A model generated the notes under the pieces. It saw nothing but the letters and a program-made list of their open reading frames with translations, was not told the DNA's origin and made no database searches. A DNA stretch of 64,000 bases from Perilla frutescens (lineage: Eukaryota; Streptophyta; Magnoliopsida; Lamiales; Lamiaceae). Both the position numbers and the translations under genes were made by a program. The stretch spans positions 45,687,588-45,751,587 of the forward strand of contig BRKX01000018.1 of the NCBI GenBank assembly GCA_026008535.1, in the 5' to 3' direction. This document shows, piece after piece, positions 1 to 11,615 of this stretch. Numbering within the stretch: the first letter of the stretch is position 1; every line of letters starts with the position of its first letter.

Positions 1-601
1 TGTGTTTGGAACATGATAATGAAATTATCAGGAATTTCATATTAGTAGGAGTATTTTTTAATCAAATTAATCAAGTACGTTTATTAAGATAATTTAATAA
101 TATTGTAGACTTGTAGTCTATGGATATTTTTCATCCATTTTATAGTAAGATACCGGAGTTCGATCATCATTCTCCTTCCGTAATTAGAATACCTATTCTA
201 AGTAAGTATTCAGAATTTAGAATTCAGAAAAGTTGTATTAATTTCCTTGTTTTGGAATACTGATTACTTTTCAAAATTTTAAAGAATTGATCACCAAATA
301 CATAAATTTTAAAATAAAAAATCATTTTATTTTCTATCGCTAGATTCCTTTCCAATTGTGAAAATAAAACAAAAACATGTTTACCATATTTAAAGCAAAA
401 TTAAAAACAAGAAGAAGACGGAATCCTCTCTTTTTAATTACTTAATCAGTCACGGCAACAAAGATTCAAAGTTTTTTTTTTTTTTTGAAGAGAAGATTCA
501 AAGTTAAATAACAGCTCATTATTCTAGTAATTAATACCGATCGAGATATATATTAATTAAAGATGAGGAATAAATTGTTTCCTAAGAAAAGGACGATGAA
601 T

Positions 602-770
602 AAATTAAAGTGTTCATTGCCCTCTTCTGTAAATATTTTATACCTATTGTGGATACCTTTAATTTGCACCTTATTCACACTACATAGGGTGCTAATTAAA
701 GTGTTTATTGCCCTCTTCTTTAAATATTTTATACCTATTGTGGACCTTAATCACACTGCATAGGGTGCTT
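602..770. repeat. Tandem duplication, about 80-90 bp unit
   Basis: Two adjacent direct copies (about 602-692 and 693-770) share long identical blocks, for example 'tattttatacctattgtgga' and 'catagggtgct'. The first copy carries a short extra piece (about 650-665) absent from the second. A small open frame crosses both copies but has no recognisable product. Confidence 0.8.
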
Positions 771-916
771 TTTCTTTGGTTTGGATGAAGAAGGAGAAGA
801 CGCCGTCGCTACCCGATAGTGCATTAAGAATATAATAAACTCTCATTCATGTGTATCTGCAAATCACATATATAAGATATTAATTGTAATAGGAGAGGGG
901 GTCAAAAATCAATCCA

Positions 917-1236
917 GGTTGTTCGATACTCGACTCGTGTTTAAACACGTTAAAATTAAGCTCGTTTGAGCTCGACTTGATAAGAATATCAAACAAGTTT
1001 GAACATAATTTTGTGTTTGATTCTCTGCGAACTTGAGCTCGATAGGTAAAAATAAAGCAAGCATGTAGAAAAATATTAAACTGCTCGAGTTCGACTCAAT
1101 TAAAGTTCGTTTGAACTCGACTCAATAGGCAATCAAACGAATTCAAATATAAATTTAAAGCTCGATGTCATTTCAAATAGATTTAAGCAAGTGTATGTTC
1201 AGACCTGACTCAACTAGCTCATTTTTCAAGTCAAAC
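917..1236. repeat. Dispersed repeat, copy 1 (related to 13380-13625)
   Basis: This block shares an ordered series of phrases with 13380-13625: 'ctcgagttcgactcaatta', 'gtttgaactcgactc', 'aatcaaa', 'ttcaaatataaattt' and 'catttcaaa', followed by a 'tatgttc' phrase. The shared order shows common descent, most likely from a non-autonomous transposon. Terminal repeats and target duplications were not resolved. Confidence 0.65.
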
Positions 1237-2672
1237 AAGCTAGGAGTACGTTTTTACGGGCTTGGCCTATAAAATATTTTGGTAATTTTTGAACCCGAAA
1301 CTTTTTTACTACAAACATTCTCACTCCATTGGCCACTCCCAATGAATTTTGTATCGGGTGCTTCTTGAATATGTTATAATAGAGTGAATTCCGGTCCGTA
1401 GAGATCATACAACATTAACAATAATTCCGATATTATCAAATATTTCACTACATGCATCATGCATGTGTGTATATATTTTGTTTATATATACACACACACA
1501 TTTTTTTCAAATATGATTTCGACGTAACTTACCCCTTTGAGTATTGAACACAAAATATAGCATTCATTATTCTCGTTTTCTCTCTCTTTTCAAACATAAA
1601 GACGATAAAAAAAAAAAAGAATTAAAGTGATATTCATTATCAACTTTAATTATTTTACACATATTATTTTTTACCCCACATCCGTCTCGTGATTCATGAT
1701 TTTTTTTTTAAAAAAAATTTCTGGGATCGGATTCGATGACATTTTACTCACCCATTGAGCTTTCTTGAAATGCAAGGAAGATTTTGAGAGTTCAAAATTC
1801 AGAAATATTATAAAAGTTTATTTAAGTTTTTTTTTTTAAAAACTATATCCTTTTCTTTTAATTATTACTAGGATATATAAATTGGTATTCTTCTATTGAA
1901 TTATGAATCTATCTTTTTATATATATAATATATTTACATCAAAGCATAAGTAATTTTATACAAAATCATGCACCCTTTTTTAATTTGGGAAAAGGTCCAA
2001 AAAACACTCGAAATATTGGTGAATTTCTGGTTAGACACTTAAATTATGACCCGACTCAGTAATCCTTTAAATTATTTTAAACGGTGCATGAAAATAAACA
2101 ACTCCATAAAACTTATTAACTTTCCATTATTAATCAATCTTAATTAAATGTGCAAAACTTTTACACCATAATTTTGAGCGATTGGAATAATAATATTATG
2201 TGATGTGTATATGGTTGGAAATCACTCATTATGAGCTTTTCGGCGGTGCTCTCAGTTCATCAACTGGATTCAGGATGATGAAGTAATTAAATGGAGAAAT
2301 CTTGGAGGCTGAAGTTTGTAATTTTAACTCAAACTGAAAAAAGTCCGATGCGGATTCGACATCGAATATCGAAATTGAATTAGGAGTTTGAAACCCTAAA
2401 ACGTGGTTATATAACTATGATCTCAATTTATTTAATCAACTTTAATTACTAGCGAATCTTTTAATATTTTTGTTTTACATAAACGGCCGTGTGGGCCATT
2501 TAAAATAATTTAAGGAATCGAAGTTTACTCTATTTTTGACAAGTTGAACTCGTGTTTACATTTGAGTGCGACTCTATCAAGGAAATTAAAAGCGTTTATT
2601 CCCCGAATTGAAAATAGAAAAACGATTTATTTATTTATTTTTCTGAAATTATCCATTCCCAGAAAATCATCG

Positions 2673-5600
2673 ATGGCTACTCAACTCTCCGGCGTCTGGC
2701 TTAACAGCTCCGCCGCGGCGCTCACCGGAGATTTGCTCCACCGTCGCTGCAGCCGTTCTTCGTTCGCCGCGGTCTCTGCCGTTAATCCTCCGCCTACTAT
2801 CCAGGCAAGACATTGCCCAATCTTGCAACACTCCATTTTTCTCGTTGTTTTCCCTCCGATTTTACTTGCGCATGTAGTAATTGGTGTAGGTGCTGTATAA
2901 ATTATGCTTCTAATCTCTATGTATTCATTCGGATTGGAATTTCTGAGTAGAGTTCTCTTTTTCTGTGTATTAGCGTAGGTGACACTTCCGACGATAAGTC
3001 GATAAGTGTTTTAACTTTCTTTTGGTTTTGATTTTATTGAAGATATACCTGTAGCTAAGATATGCTTATGCAGTAAATTAAAATAACTATACGAAAAAAA
3101 ATCAGTCGATTTTTTTTTTTTTGGTCGAATTATAGCCATATTTGGACTTTTATTTGGATACTGCATTTCATTTTGTTGAAATATATAATTTATATCAAAA
3201 TATGCTTGCAGATTGTTGGTGGAAGGAATTTGGGATGGAATGGAATGGAGAGCTCAAAGCTCAGTAGCACTTTGGATGTTGATGCTGAAGAGTTTGATTG
3301 GGTAGAATTAGAAAGTGACCTTTTTCACTGGACAAAAGCATTACGTCCGGTTCAGGTAGGAATAAGGTGTGGACTTAACTACCGATCTTTGGCAATGGTG
3401 AATTGATTATAGTGGCATCTATCAAGGCTGACATTTGTTTTCTTGTGCTCTTAATGCTGTTGTGATTTAATAGTGGTATCCTGGTCACATAGCGAAAACT
3501 GAAAAACAACTCAAGGACCAGCTGAAATTGATGGATGTTGTGATTGAAGTTCGAGATGCTAGGATACCAATGTCCACTAGCCATCCACAGGTTAAGATCC
3601 TCGGGTTTTAATAAATTTGTGGTTTATCATGTCTTAGGATCTAGGCTTCTAATATCTTTGCTTTTGATCCTTATCTTTACCCGGAGAAAGTACCTAGTTG
3701 AAGAAAATTTTCTGTTTTTGCTATTATGTACTTATACCATTGCCCGTATACTTTGTGAATGTATGGCCACAAATTAATTTGAAATTAATAAAAAGGTAAT
3801 AAATTTAGCACCTTTAGATTTCTTAGTTCTCCTCTTGGTGAAAAGCAAGATGCCCTTGTCTGCTCCATGTAATAAAATTGCAGCATCTTATAACCGAAAT
3901 GTTATTAATCATGCAAACCTCCTCGAGGGTGATTGTGTGGCCTTGTTGTATCTTTCCTGTGTTACTATTTCTCGGTATTCATTTTTGTTAGACTTGGATG
4001 AATAGATGGATTCATGGTTGGGAAATAGGAAGAGGATTATTGTGTTGAATAGAGAAGACATGGTTTCTACAGCCGACCGAAATGCTTGGGCTAGTTACTA
4101 CGCAAGGCAGGGGACAAAAGTTGTCTTCTCAAATGGACAGTTTGGAGCGGTATTTATATTACCTACCTATAGTTGTCATATATATTACTGAATCACTCCA
4201 TGAATCTTTAATGATTACCTTCAATTTGGGAATTTCAGGGTACAGTAAAGCTGTGTAGGCTTGCGAAGGAATTAGCTGGTGGTGTTAACATCAAGCGCAA
4301 ATCCAGAGGACTGCTTCCTCGTCCTGTGAGTATCTTGTTATGGGTATTATCCTATTGACATTCCTTATTGATCCTACTATGACATCTAGGAGCTCTCATT
4401 GTTAGATTGGTTTCTTTGAAAAAATTGTCTTGAGTTTTTCTTGGCCTTGTTTTATTGCCAATGGTATAACTGTAAATGTATATTTACTTTGTGAGATTAA
4501 TGATGGACCATTGCTGCCAGTTATTCACTTTGAGATGTGTGGCCAGGATTGAACATTATGTGCTCTTATTAGTAGATATCTAAAAGTAATGAATCCTTTT
4601 TCTCTTTAAATCTTCTACCTTTGATGCAGTCTAATTTTAAATAAGTTACAAGAACTAGAAGACATAAACTAAGGCAACAAAGTTCTAACTTTTCAAAATT
4701 ATAGTCTTGTCTTTTCTTGTCTGGTCTGTATGTACGTATTATTAATCACCTCTATCCAGGGTTCATGCATCTTTTTCACAGGTCCGTGCTGGAATAGTCG
4801 GCTATCCAAATGTTGGTAAATCATCTCTAATAAACCGGTTGCTCAAGCGTCGGATGTGTCCTGCAGCTCCAAGACCAGGTGTTACAAGAGAGCTCAAGTA
4901 TGTTCCATCCCTGTTGTGTTAAATATATAAATCAAGCTCCCTAGGAAAACAAAAATATCTATGCTATCGTGAAGTTTCAGAATCCTGACTGATTCTGATG
5001 GAATGCTCAGGGTTAAGATTAATTGGTTGTTCATTTTAATAGAGGATAGCTAATAACAACAAATGATTTTAAACTGAAAAGATGATTATTTTATGTTCAA
5101 GCTCCAATCTGTTTCTAACAGTAATTTTAGCATAAGGCTTCTGTGATCATGTAGGAAGAAGCGCTGCCATCAAAAGACAAATTACAAGTAGTTATAAATT
5201 GATAGAACAGACAAGGTGCCAATTCTTTACTTTATGTAAAGTGAATTCTAATATTGATTTCTGGTGTAAAAGGTGGGTGCGCTTTGGGAGTGATTTAGAA
5301 TTGCTGGATTCTCCTGGGATAATCCCAATGAGGATCGATGATCAGTCAGCTGCAGTTAAACTTGCCATATGTGATGACATTGGAGAGAGATCTTATGATG
5401 TTTCTGAAGTTGCAGCCATCCTTGTACAGATTTTGTCCCGGCTTCCTGAAGTGGGTATGTCACTATTTATCTTTCAAGCGTATGTCTAATCTTCAAAACA
5501 AAACAGTAACTAAAGGGTACGACACAACTTCCCACAGGCCACAGCATATAATACTATTTGAAGACACATACATGGTCTCTCGTAACTAAAACAATGACCT

Positions 5601-6193
5601 GAAATGCTAAGATCACAGCACTCCATTCCATCTAAACTGGCATATTAGGTGAAAGTTTATTTTAATCTTCTGCTGATGCTCCCAGCCTTTTGAGTGTAAA
5701 CTTGTGCCAACAAGTTCGGGGAGGGGTTAATGCAATCAGACAAAGAACAGAAAGAATTATCTGATGTCCGCTCGTCTTATTTGATGTTTGAAACAGGTAA
5801 TAAAGTTCTTCAAGGCCGCTACAAGGTTGAGACAGATGGTCGAGCTGGTAGAGCGTAAGTTTTGTTTCATTCTATCTAGTGTTAATCACATTCTTCTCTG
5901 CTATTGGCTCCAGACAATTTCATGACACATTATGAACTGCGTCTGGATATACCTCCCCACAAACCACAATTTCTTCGCAAAACGCCCTATAGAATCTTCT
6001 TGTAATTGCTTTCACAAGCACTCGTTGATTGCTGCAACTTCACGTTTCCATGCAAATTCCTGATTGCAGATTTGTTCAGAAGCTTGCACTTCGATTGTTC
6101 AATGGGGACATTCATCAAGCAGCATTCCGTATCTTATCAGATTTCCGGAAAGGAAGATTTGGTTGGGTAGCTCTGGAGAGGCCTCCAAGGTAG
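2673..6193 (+). CDS. DGP3: DAR GTPase 3, chloroplastic (circularly permuted YlqF/RbgA-type GTPase)
   Basis: Nine exons join in frame to a 367-residue protein: 2673-2804, 3212-3355, 3474-3590, 4006-4149, 4239-4325, 4782-4897, 5273-5454, 5797-5854 and 6070-6193. The G motifs come in the permuted order of the family: DAR at residues 120-122, G4 NRED at 146-149 (a variant of NKxD), the P-loop GYPNVGKS at 215-222, G2 PGVT near 240-243 and G3 DSPG at 259-262. The first 40-45 residues are rich in Ser, Ala and Arg, as expected of a chloroplast transit peptide. Related bacterial GTPases act in assembly of the large ribosomal subunit, so a role in plastid ribosome biogenesis is inferred. The length is close to that of Arabidopsis DGP3 as I recall it. 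Intron 1 has a GC donor (CAG|GCAAGA); the other introns are GT-AG. All phases close, so the gene looks intact. Confidence 0.95.
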
Positions 6194-7179
6194 TATGAAA
6201 CTTACTTTTGAAACATGATGATCAATTGCAGGCATACATAGGCTTATTCTGCCATAGTTATGTTGTTGGGTTAAAGATTGAGGAGACAAAGTTGGGAGAG
6301 ACTATATAGTTAAGTGAGATTATTATGAATTAGAAATTTCTGTATATATAACATAATTTATAGCTTATGCTAAAGTTTTGTGGAGATTTCATTTCAGGGT
6401 GTATTCTCATGCTTAAATGAGAGTAATGTATATTTGGATAATTGGATTCATGTAATACTATGTACTTATTTGAGATGGTCAATCTATACCCCCTTTGAGA
6501 GTGCCCTAGTTGTGGAGTAGGGTGAACTCGTGTCCGAAATTTATGAGTTCGATTTTCACTAACGTTTTTCAGAATGTTGTGATTGTTACATATTAAAAGA
6601 TGGTGTTGTGATTTTTAACAGTTACGTTCAAATTACAAATGTGTCGAGAGTTTTGATTTTTGGGGCAATGCATTGGAAATTAAAATAATGTATAATTATT
6701 TTTTATACATAGGAAAAATGTATAATTCTTTATTGTAATTATTTTCCTTTTAATCTTAAATCTAAGCTATTTTCTTAAAATGTTAAGATGGACCCTTTTG
6801 AAATGGTTTATAATTTGAATAATTTCAATTATTTGAACAGTAATAAGAACAATAAAGTTGTAAAACTAAGGAAAATATTTCAATTTTTTGAAATCAAAAT
6901 AAAAGATCAACTATTTAATGCACATTATTTTCATTATTCCAAATAAAACCAATATTAATTTTCACTCAATCAATCTTCTTAGAAATACAAAAAAATGCAC
7001 ACTAAAATACTTAATGCGAGTAATCAAAACATTTACTTATATTTAATATTATTTAAGTTTATTATACAATCAATATTAAAAAAAAACACCTCAAATTGAC
7101 AAATTCTCTACGTAATTACCAGCACGTGTCTACGCGAAATAGTATGCTTCGTGGCGACGCATTTTACAGTAAAACGCTT

Positions 7180-7217
<38 letters not shown>

Positions 7218-7384
7218 TTTTTCAATTTCTTTCTGCTCCATTTCTGCTCATACCTTATCCAGTATCAGCTGCATTCAACTCGAAAATCCTGAAATTCCGG
7301 TAATTTTTCAGCTGCTAAAGGAGCGCGGATAAGAGGAAAATCACTCTTTTTCTTTGTTGCCAAAATCTACTTTTTCGTGGGAAA
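6194..7384. other. Intergenic: DGP3 3' region and J-protein promoter/5'UTR
   Basis: This is the 3'UTR and downstream flank of the DAR GTPase, then AT-rich DNA, then the upstream region of the J-domain gene. A CACGTG G-box-like hexamer lies near 7122-7128, and a CT microsatellite (about 7183-7211) sits about 175 bp before the start codon, a common position in plant 5'UTRs. No additional gene is supported. Confidence 0.6.
7183..7211. repeat. (CT)n microsatellite in J-protein 5' leader
   Basis: A pure CT run of about 14 units. CT runs are frequent in plant 5'UTR and core promoter DNA. An upstream open frame crosses the run but has no protein-family signal. Confidence 0.9.
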
Positions 7385-9277
7385 ATGATGTGGGATGAGT
7401 GGTACGATTTCGAGCACCACGAAGAAGAATTCGAAGACGATTCTCATGTCAATTTCGATTTCTTATCCGTTTTATCGAAACCTAAGGTTTAATTCCTACT
7501 CTTTTTTTTCCCTATTCCCTAATTGTGAAAATTAAATTATTGGTTTTTATTAGCAATTTTTAGAAAAATATTTTCCCCTATTTTGGTTTTGCAGGACTAT
7601 TACAAGATTTTGGAAGTGGATTATGATGCTCCAGACGAAGCTATTCGTTCCAACTACATCCGTCTTGCATTGGTACATGAATTTTCACATGCTTGTTATT
7701 TCAGTTTTTTTGTAATTTTATTTTATTATTTTGTCAATTTTCCCTTTTTTTTCTTAATTTTGTTTTCAGAAATGGCATCCTGATAAACAGAAGGGTGAGG
7801 AGGCTGCCACTTCAAAATTTCAAGAAATCAATGAAGCTTATCAGGGTAATTGGTGTTTGCTCAATTGCAAAAATATTAGATTTTGTTTATGTAATTCAGT
7901 AAAAATTTTGTTATTATCTGCTGGTATTTGCTGTGTTTTTGGCTCCTTGCAACTTTAAGTATTATCTAACTCTTATCTCAAGCTTTAAGATATGAATTGC
8001 ACAGAACTTCAAGTGTGAAAAAATAGATGGTTTTGATTTTTGTTGAGGAATAATGTAAAATGGTAGGGTTAGAATACGGACTTCTTTTAACTTATGAACG
8101 AATCATTTTGTATACCAATGTGCCAGAAACATCTCCAAGATGTAGAAGTTAAAATGAAACTAGAGAAATGTCAATCGACAATAGCTCCTCACTGTAATGC
8201 CTTTGAAAGTTAGCTTTGCCTCGAAAAGTTGATGGTGTTATCATATAGACCCCGGTGTTAAAATGATCGCTGTTACTTTTAGTTTATTGGAATCAGTTAG
8301 ATAATTTTCAACTTTTTGTGGATAAGAAAGTATGGTTATTGTAAGTTCTGTTGAAGAAGAATATTCCATGTTGTCATTAGTCAGAAAAGCTTCAACAGAA
8401 TAATCTTTCACCAATTTAGAGGTAGTTGCTCAAATGTCTGATAGTTTCAGAATTATGTGTATAGAAACATGTTGGGATGTGGTAACCTCCCGTGAATGTA
8501 GTGTTCCTTTCTGTGCGGAAACATGTTTTGCCGGTTATTGTTAGAGAGGACTGATTAGATGGGGCGATGCGTATTTAGCTTAAAGGTTAAATAATAATTT
8601 TTGGAGGAAGCAATCATTAGTTTAAATATTTGAGTTTTGTCAGACTCTATGGCCTAAGAATAAGATCTACTAATTTTGAGAACTTAAGAATGAAAATTTT
8701 AGACTTGCATGATAATGAACTAAAAGCTTGTTTAACCAGGCTGGGTAAAATCACAAGAATTTAAAAGGGACATATATAATGGTGCAGAATCAGTTTGTTC
8801 TATTATATATTGTCCCCATGCTAGGTCTGAAGACGACTAAAATTGAAGGGTATGTTACGTCATGTTTGTGGATGATTATCATAAGAGATTCTTATCATAT
8901 CATTGGATTCTCGTTCTTGAAAAAACTTGTTCAGTATTCCACTTTACTCGATATGTTCTTGTATGTGATTTAGGTGTTGAAAGCTACTTAGATGTTCTTA
9001 AAAGTTGACTTTAATTTGTTAATCTTGTTGAACAGTGTTGAGTAATCCTGCAAAACGACACGAATATGACAAGAAGGGCATTTTCTATTCATATGACAGC
9101 AACATTGCGGTGACCTCTCAGAATCCATTTGTTAGAAATCCTCTAGAATTTGATGATGTTCATAAGGACATCCACAACTCATTCATTTTTTTTCGGGGAA
9201 TGCAGGATTATCTTAATCGCTACAAGAGCCTTATCCTAACGTGCAACGGCCTTGGTATGAAATGCTCGATATGGTGA
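7385..9277 (+). CDS. Small plant J-domain (DnaJ/HSP40) protein
   Basis: Four exons (7385-7486, 7595-7672, 7770-7845, 9036-9277) join in frame to 165 residues. The J domain starts with DYYKILEVDYDA at residue 35. Its HPD motif, which stimulates Hsp70 ATPase, is at 63-65 in KWHPDK, followed by FQEINEAYQVLSNPAKRHEYD. The C-terminal part carries DYLNRYKSLILTCNGLG; LTCNGLG is, from memory, a hallmark of a plant family of short J proteins such as Arabidopsis At5g16650. An acidic His/Glu/Asp-rich N-terminal extension of 34 residues has its own exon. No zinc-finger or C-terminal DnaJ domain is present, so this is a type III J protein. Two in-frame ATGs (7385, 7388) open exon 1. An extra in-frame 96-nt segment (9110-9205), bounded by GT and AG, could be an optional intron. 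The likely site of action is the cytosol; no targeting signal is obvious. Confidence 0.88.
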
Positions 9278-9611
9278 TTTGTGCATCTTGCAGTGTCTCC
9301 TGTTGTGGGTAGTTTTTGTGGTCCTCTCGGATGCAGCAGGCTTTTTTTTCCAGAACTGCAAGCACGAAGTCGGATCAGAAACACGGTTTTATGCAATTTT
9401 CGCAATTGATGCTGTGTTATGTATGAAGGCGTAGAAACTTAAACAAAGGCATAATCTGCTATGTTTTTGGTGTACATTCCATCATTTATGCCTTATCTAC
9501 TATCTTTCCCCTAGATGAAATAGACAACGATCGTTTCGATTTTGCGTTTGTGCTTTCTTGAATCTTGATTCCCAGAAACTCTCTTCTGGGTTCTGATTTA
9601 GTCTATCACTT

Positions 9612-10185
9612 TTAGGGGGTGATCATTCAGTCTATTTCAGTCCAAAATTCCTAAAACTTAATAGTCTGAATTAGGAATATTTAAGACCAAATCAAACCGA
9701 ATTAAAGGTGAGCACTGAACTGATTTTCAGTGCAGTCCGTTTTTTCTATTTCTTTTTTATTTTTCTCAGTTCAGTCCAGTTTTCCTATTTCTTTTTTTTT
9801 GTCAGTTCAATTTCAATTCGACCCGGTTCGGTTCGGTCCAATCTTGTTTTTTTATTTTTCAATTTTGAATTGCTTGAATAATTGTGAAAATAATAATCTA
9901 AATAATACATAAATGTCACAAATTTATAATCTATAACTAACATCATAAATAAATCTTTATAACTAATATTAAAAAAATAAACTAGCAAGTAACAATACAA
10001 ACATTCCAAGTATCCAATAAATACTAATTACAAAAATAATTAGTTAATAATAATTAATTTTGCCGGTCCGATGACTGAAGACCGGATTTTTATTAAAAAA
10101 AAAAAAACTAAACCGGACCAAAAACTGAAAGAACTGAACCGAAATTTATTCAGTTCAATTTTCGATTTTTTGCTCACCCCTAATC
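9612..10185. mobile_element. Non-autonomous inverted-repeat element (MITE-like)
   Basis: The block begins with 'ttagggggtga' and ends with the reverse complement of 'ttaggggtgagc'. A second internal 'ggtgagca' lies near 9707. Matching arms inside run 'ggttcggtccaa' on the left and 'ccggaccaaaaactg' on the right, so the sequence can fold back. No coding capacity is seen. Target-site duplications are not certain, so the superfamily is left open. Confidence 0.55.
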
Positions 10186-10566
10186 ACTCTACTGTTGTTG
10201 CCTCGTGATATCTGGGAGTAGAATTTCTTCATCTCTTACGCAGGATTATGAAGATTTCACATTGTTCACAAATCGAACAAAATCGATCAAATAACAATAT
10301 CAATGAAAGAATAATGGCTCCATGTTTACTTTCAGGATGACAGCCATCGGATTACCAGAAAAATTGCGACGAGGAACTACCCAACCATACGAAAACGAGA
10401 CGAAAATCTCCAGAAACTGAGGAAAAAGCCCACAACAACCTATGCACTAATACAAACTAGTGGGAGAAACCTATATACTATATTGAATTGAATATCATAC
10501 ACATCTTCTGATTCTCTACTTGATGATATTGATTGCCCGGCAGCAAAATTAGCACGGCGGCAATTT
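10186..10566. other. Short intergenic stretch, cyclin 3' flank
   Basis: Nothing beyond the presumed 3'UTR of the minus-strand cyclin gene was recognised here. No polyadenylation signal was assigned with confidence. Confidence 0.5.
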
Positions 10567-11418
10567 TCATCGAGCGATCGAACGAGAACAGAGAGAACCA
10601 TCTTCGTTCCCACAGCTGCATTTCGGTCCACATACGTGGATGGAACGTTCAATCAGAGAATCATCTTCGTTCCCACACCCGTCTGGAACGTGGATGGAAC
10701 GTTCGATGAGCCCGCACGTTGATTCCTGTTTCAAGGCTGAGCAATACTTCTTGAATGTCTGTACGCTAACATGAAGCTGGAAATCCACACTAAAGAGAAA
10801 CTTCATCTCTAGCTTGTTCAATTCTTTCGTCGTGATGCCTCCCACTCTAGCATAATACGCGTTGTTGAAGAATCTGCGGAAGCCGTTCACACACACATTG
10901 CTTAATTTTTAAGTTGCAGTTCTTGAAATGAGTCTACGATCTAGTAACCTAGTTCATCTCATGCTTGCAAAAGTTTCTCAAAGAATAATGAACAAGATAA
11001 GAGTGCGAAGAACTTACGCGTCGTCCATGAATTTTGCTGCCAACATGACGCTGGTGATGAGAAGACGGTGGATGTTGAGGGACGTGAGGCATAAGTTTGT
11101 CCGGTGAATGAATCTGTCGACATATATATGTGCAATAATGAAGCAGGAAGGACTGCAGTTCGAATACCTAAAAATCCGATCAATGTACTGTTGAATGCTT
11201 AGAGAAGGCGCTCTTGTACCGTGGAATACAGTGATAACATCTTCAACTTCTGAAGTCTCCAGCAGCTTCTCATTTTTCTTGACAGCTTTGTCCAGAACCG
11301 TCGAAAGAAGTGATAGAACTCGGGGCTTTCCCAGGTAGTCCTTGATCGGGTCCTTAAGTCCTAATGTCACGTAATCAAGTGGGCACATGATCTTCGGTTC
11401 ATACGCTAAAGTCCCCAT
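10567..11418 (-). CDS. P/U-type (PHO80-like) cyclin
   Basis: Two coding exons on the minus strand (11418-11018, then 10873-10567) join to 235 residues. The start is the ATG of MGTLAYEPK. The intron is GT-AG and splits an Ala codon (GC|A). The cyclin box is clear: VFHGTRAPSLSIQQYIDRIF, then CFIIAHIYVDRF, then LLITSVMLAAKFMDDAFFNN and YYARVGG, followed by ELNKLEMKFLFSVDFQLHV. These are hallmarks of the plant P-type (also called U-type) cyclins related to yeast PHO80, which bind CDKA and link nutrient or hormone status to cell division. The C-terminal tail after about residue 185 is unusual: it contains ERSIHV and CGNED twice, because the DNA below it is tandemly duplicated. A long 5'UTR intron is likely upstream. 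The paralogue number within the family cannot be set. Confidence 0.92.
10592..10710 (-). repeat. Tandem duplication inside cyclin C-terminal coding end
   Basis: Two direct copies of about 52-60 bp (about 10592-10651 and 10656-10710) share 'catcttcgttcccaca' and 'gtggatggaacgttc'. They encode the repeated ERSIHV and CGNED segments of the cyclin tail. The reading frame stays open through both. Confidence 0.8.
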
Positions 11419-11470
11419 TGCCCAATCAGTTTTAGTGTACACTCACATTCAAGTGTCAAAGGTTTGCAAA

Positions 11471-11615
11471 CAATGCTGCAAGAGATGTAAATTTAGCATC
11501 AGATACTAAAATAAGTTACCACTTCACATTTGATATTCATATCTAAAGCAATGCTGCAAGAAATGAAAAATTAGCATCAGATACAAGTATACATAAATTA
11601 CCATTTCACATTGAA
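11471..11615 (-). repeat. Direct duplication of a splice-acceptor block (cyclin 5'UTR intron)
   Basis: Two copies, near 11471-11533 and 11550-11615, share 'caatgctgcaaga', 'ttagcatcagata' and 'ttcacatt'. On the minus strand each contains the acceptor-like 'ttgcag|cattg'. Either could end the presumed 5'UTR intron. The repeat unit is about 79 bp. Confidence 0.7.

Larger units (their letters stand above)
1..2672. other. Intergenic, AT-rich, no gene recognised
   Basis: No coding region with family resemblance or plausible splice structure is visible. The stretch holds a short tandem duplication (about 602-770), a copy of a dispersed ctcgagctcgactc-rich repeat (about 917-1236) and long A/T runs. 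The last 200 bases are the likely promoter and 5'UTR of the DAR GTPase gene. No clear TATA box was singled out. Confidence 0.6.

Noticed and set aside
563..763. Small frame over the 80-90 bp tandem repeat
   Set aside because: Its protein repeats only because the DNA does; no start context or splice support.
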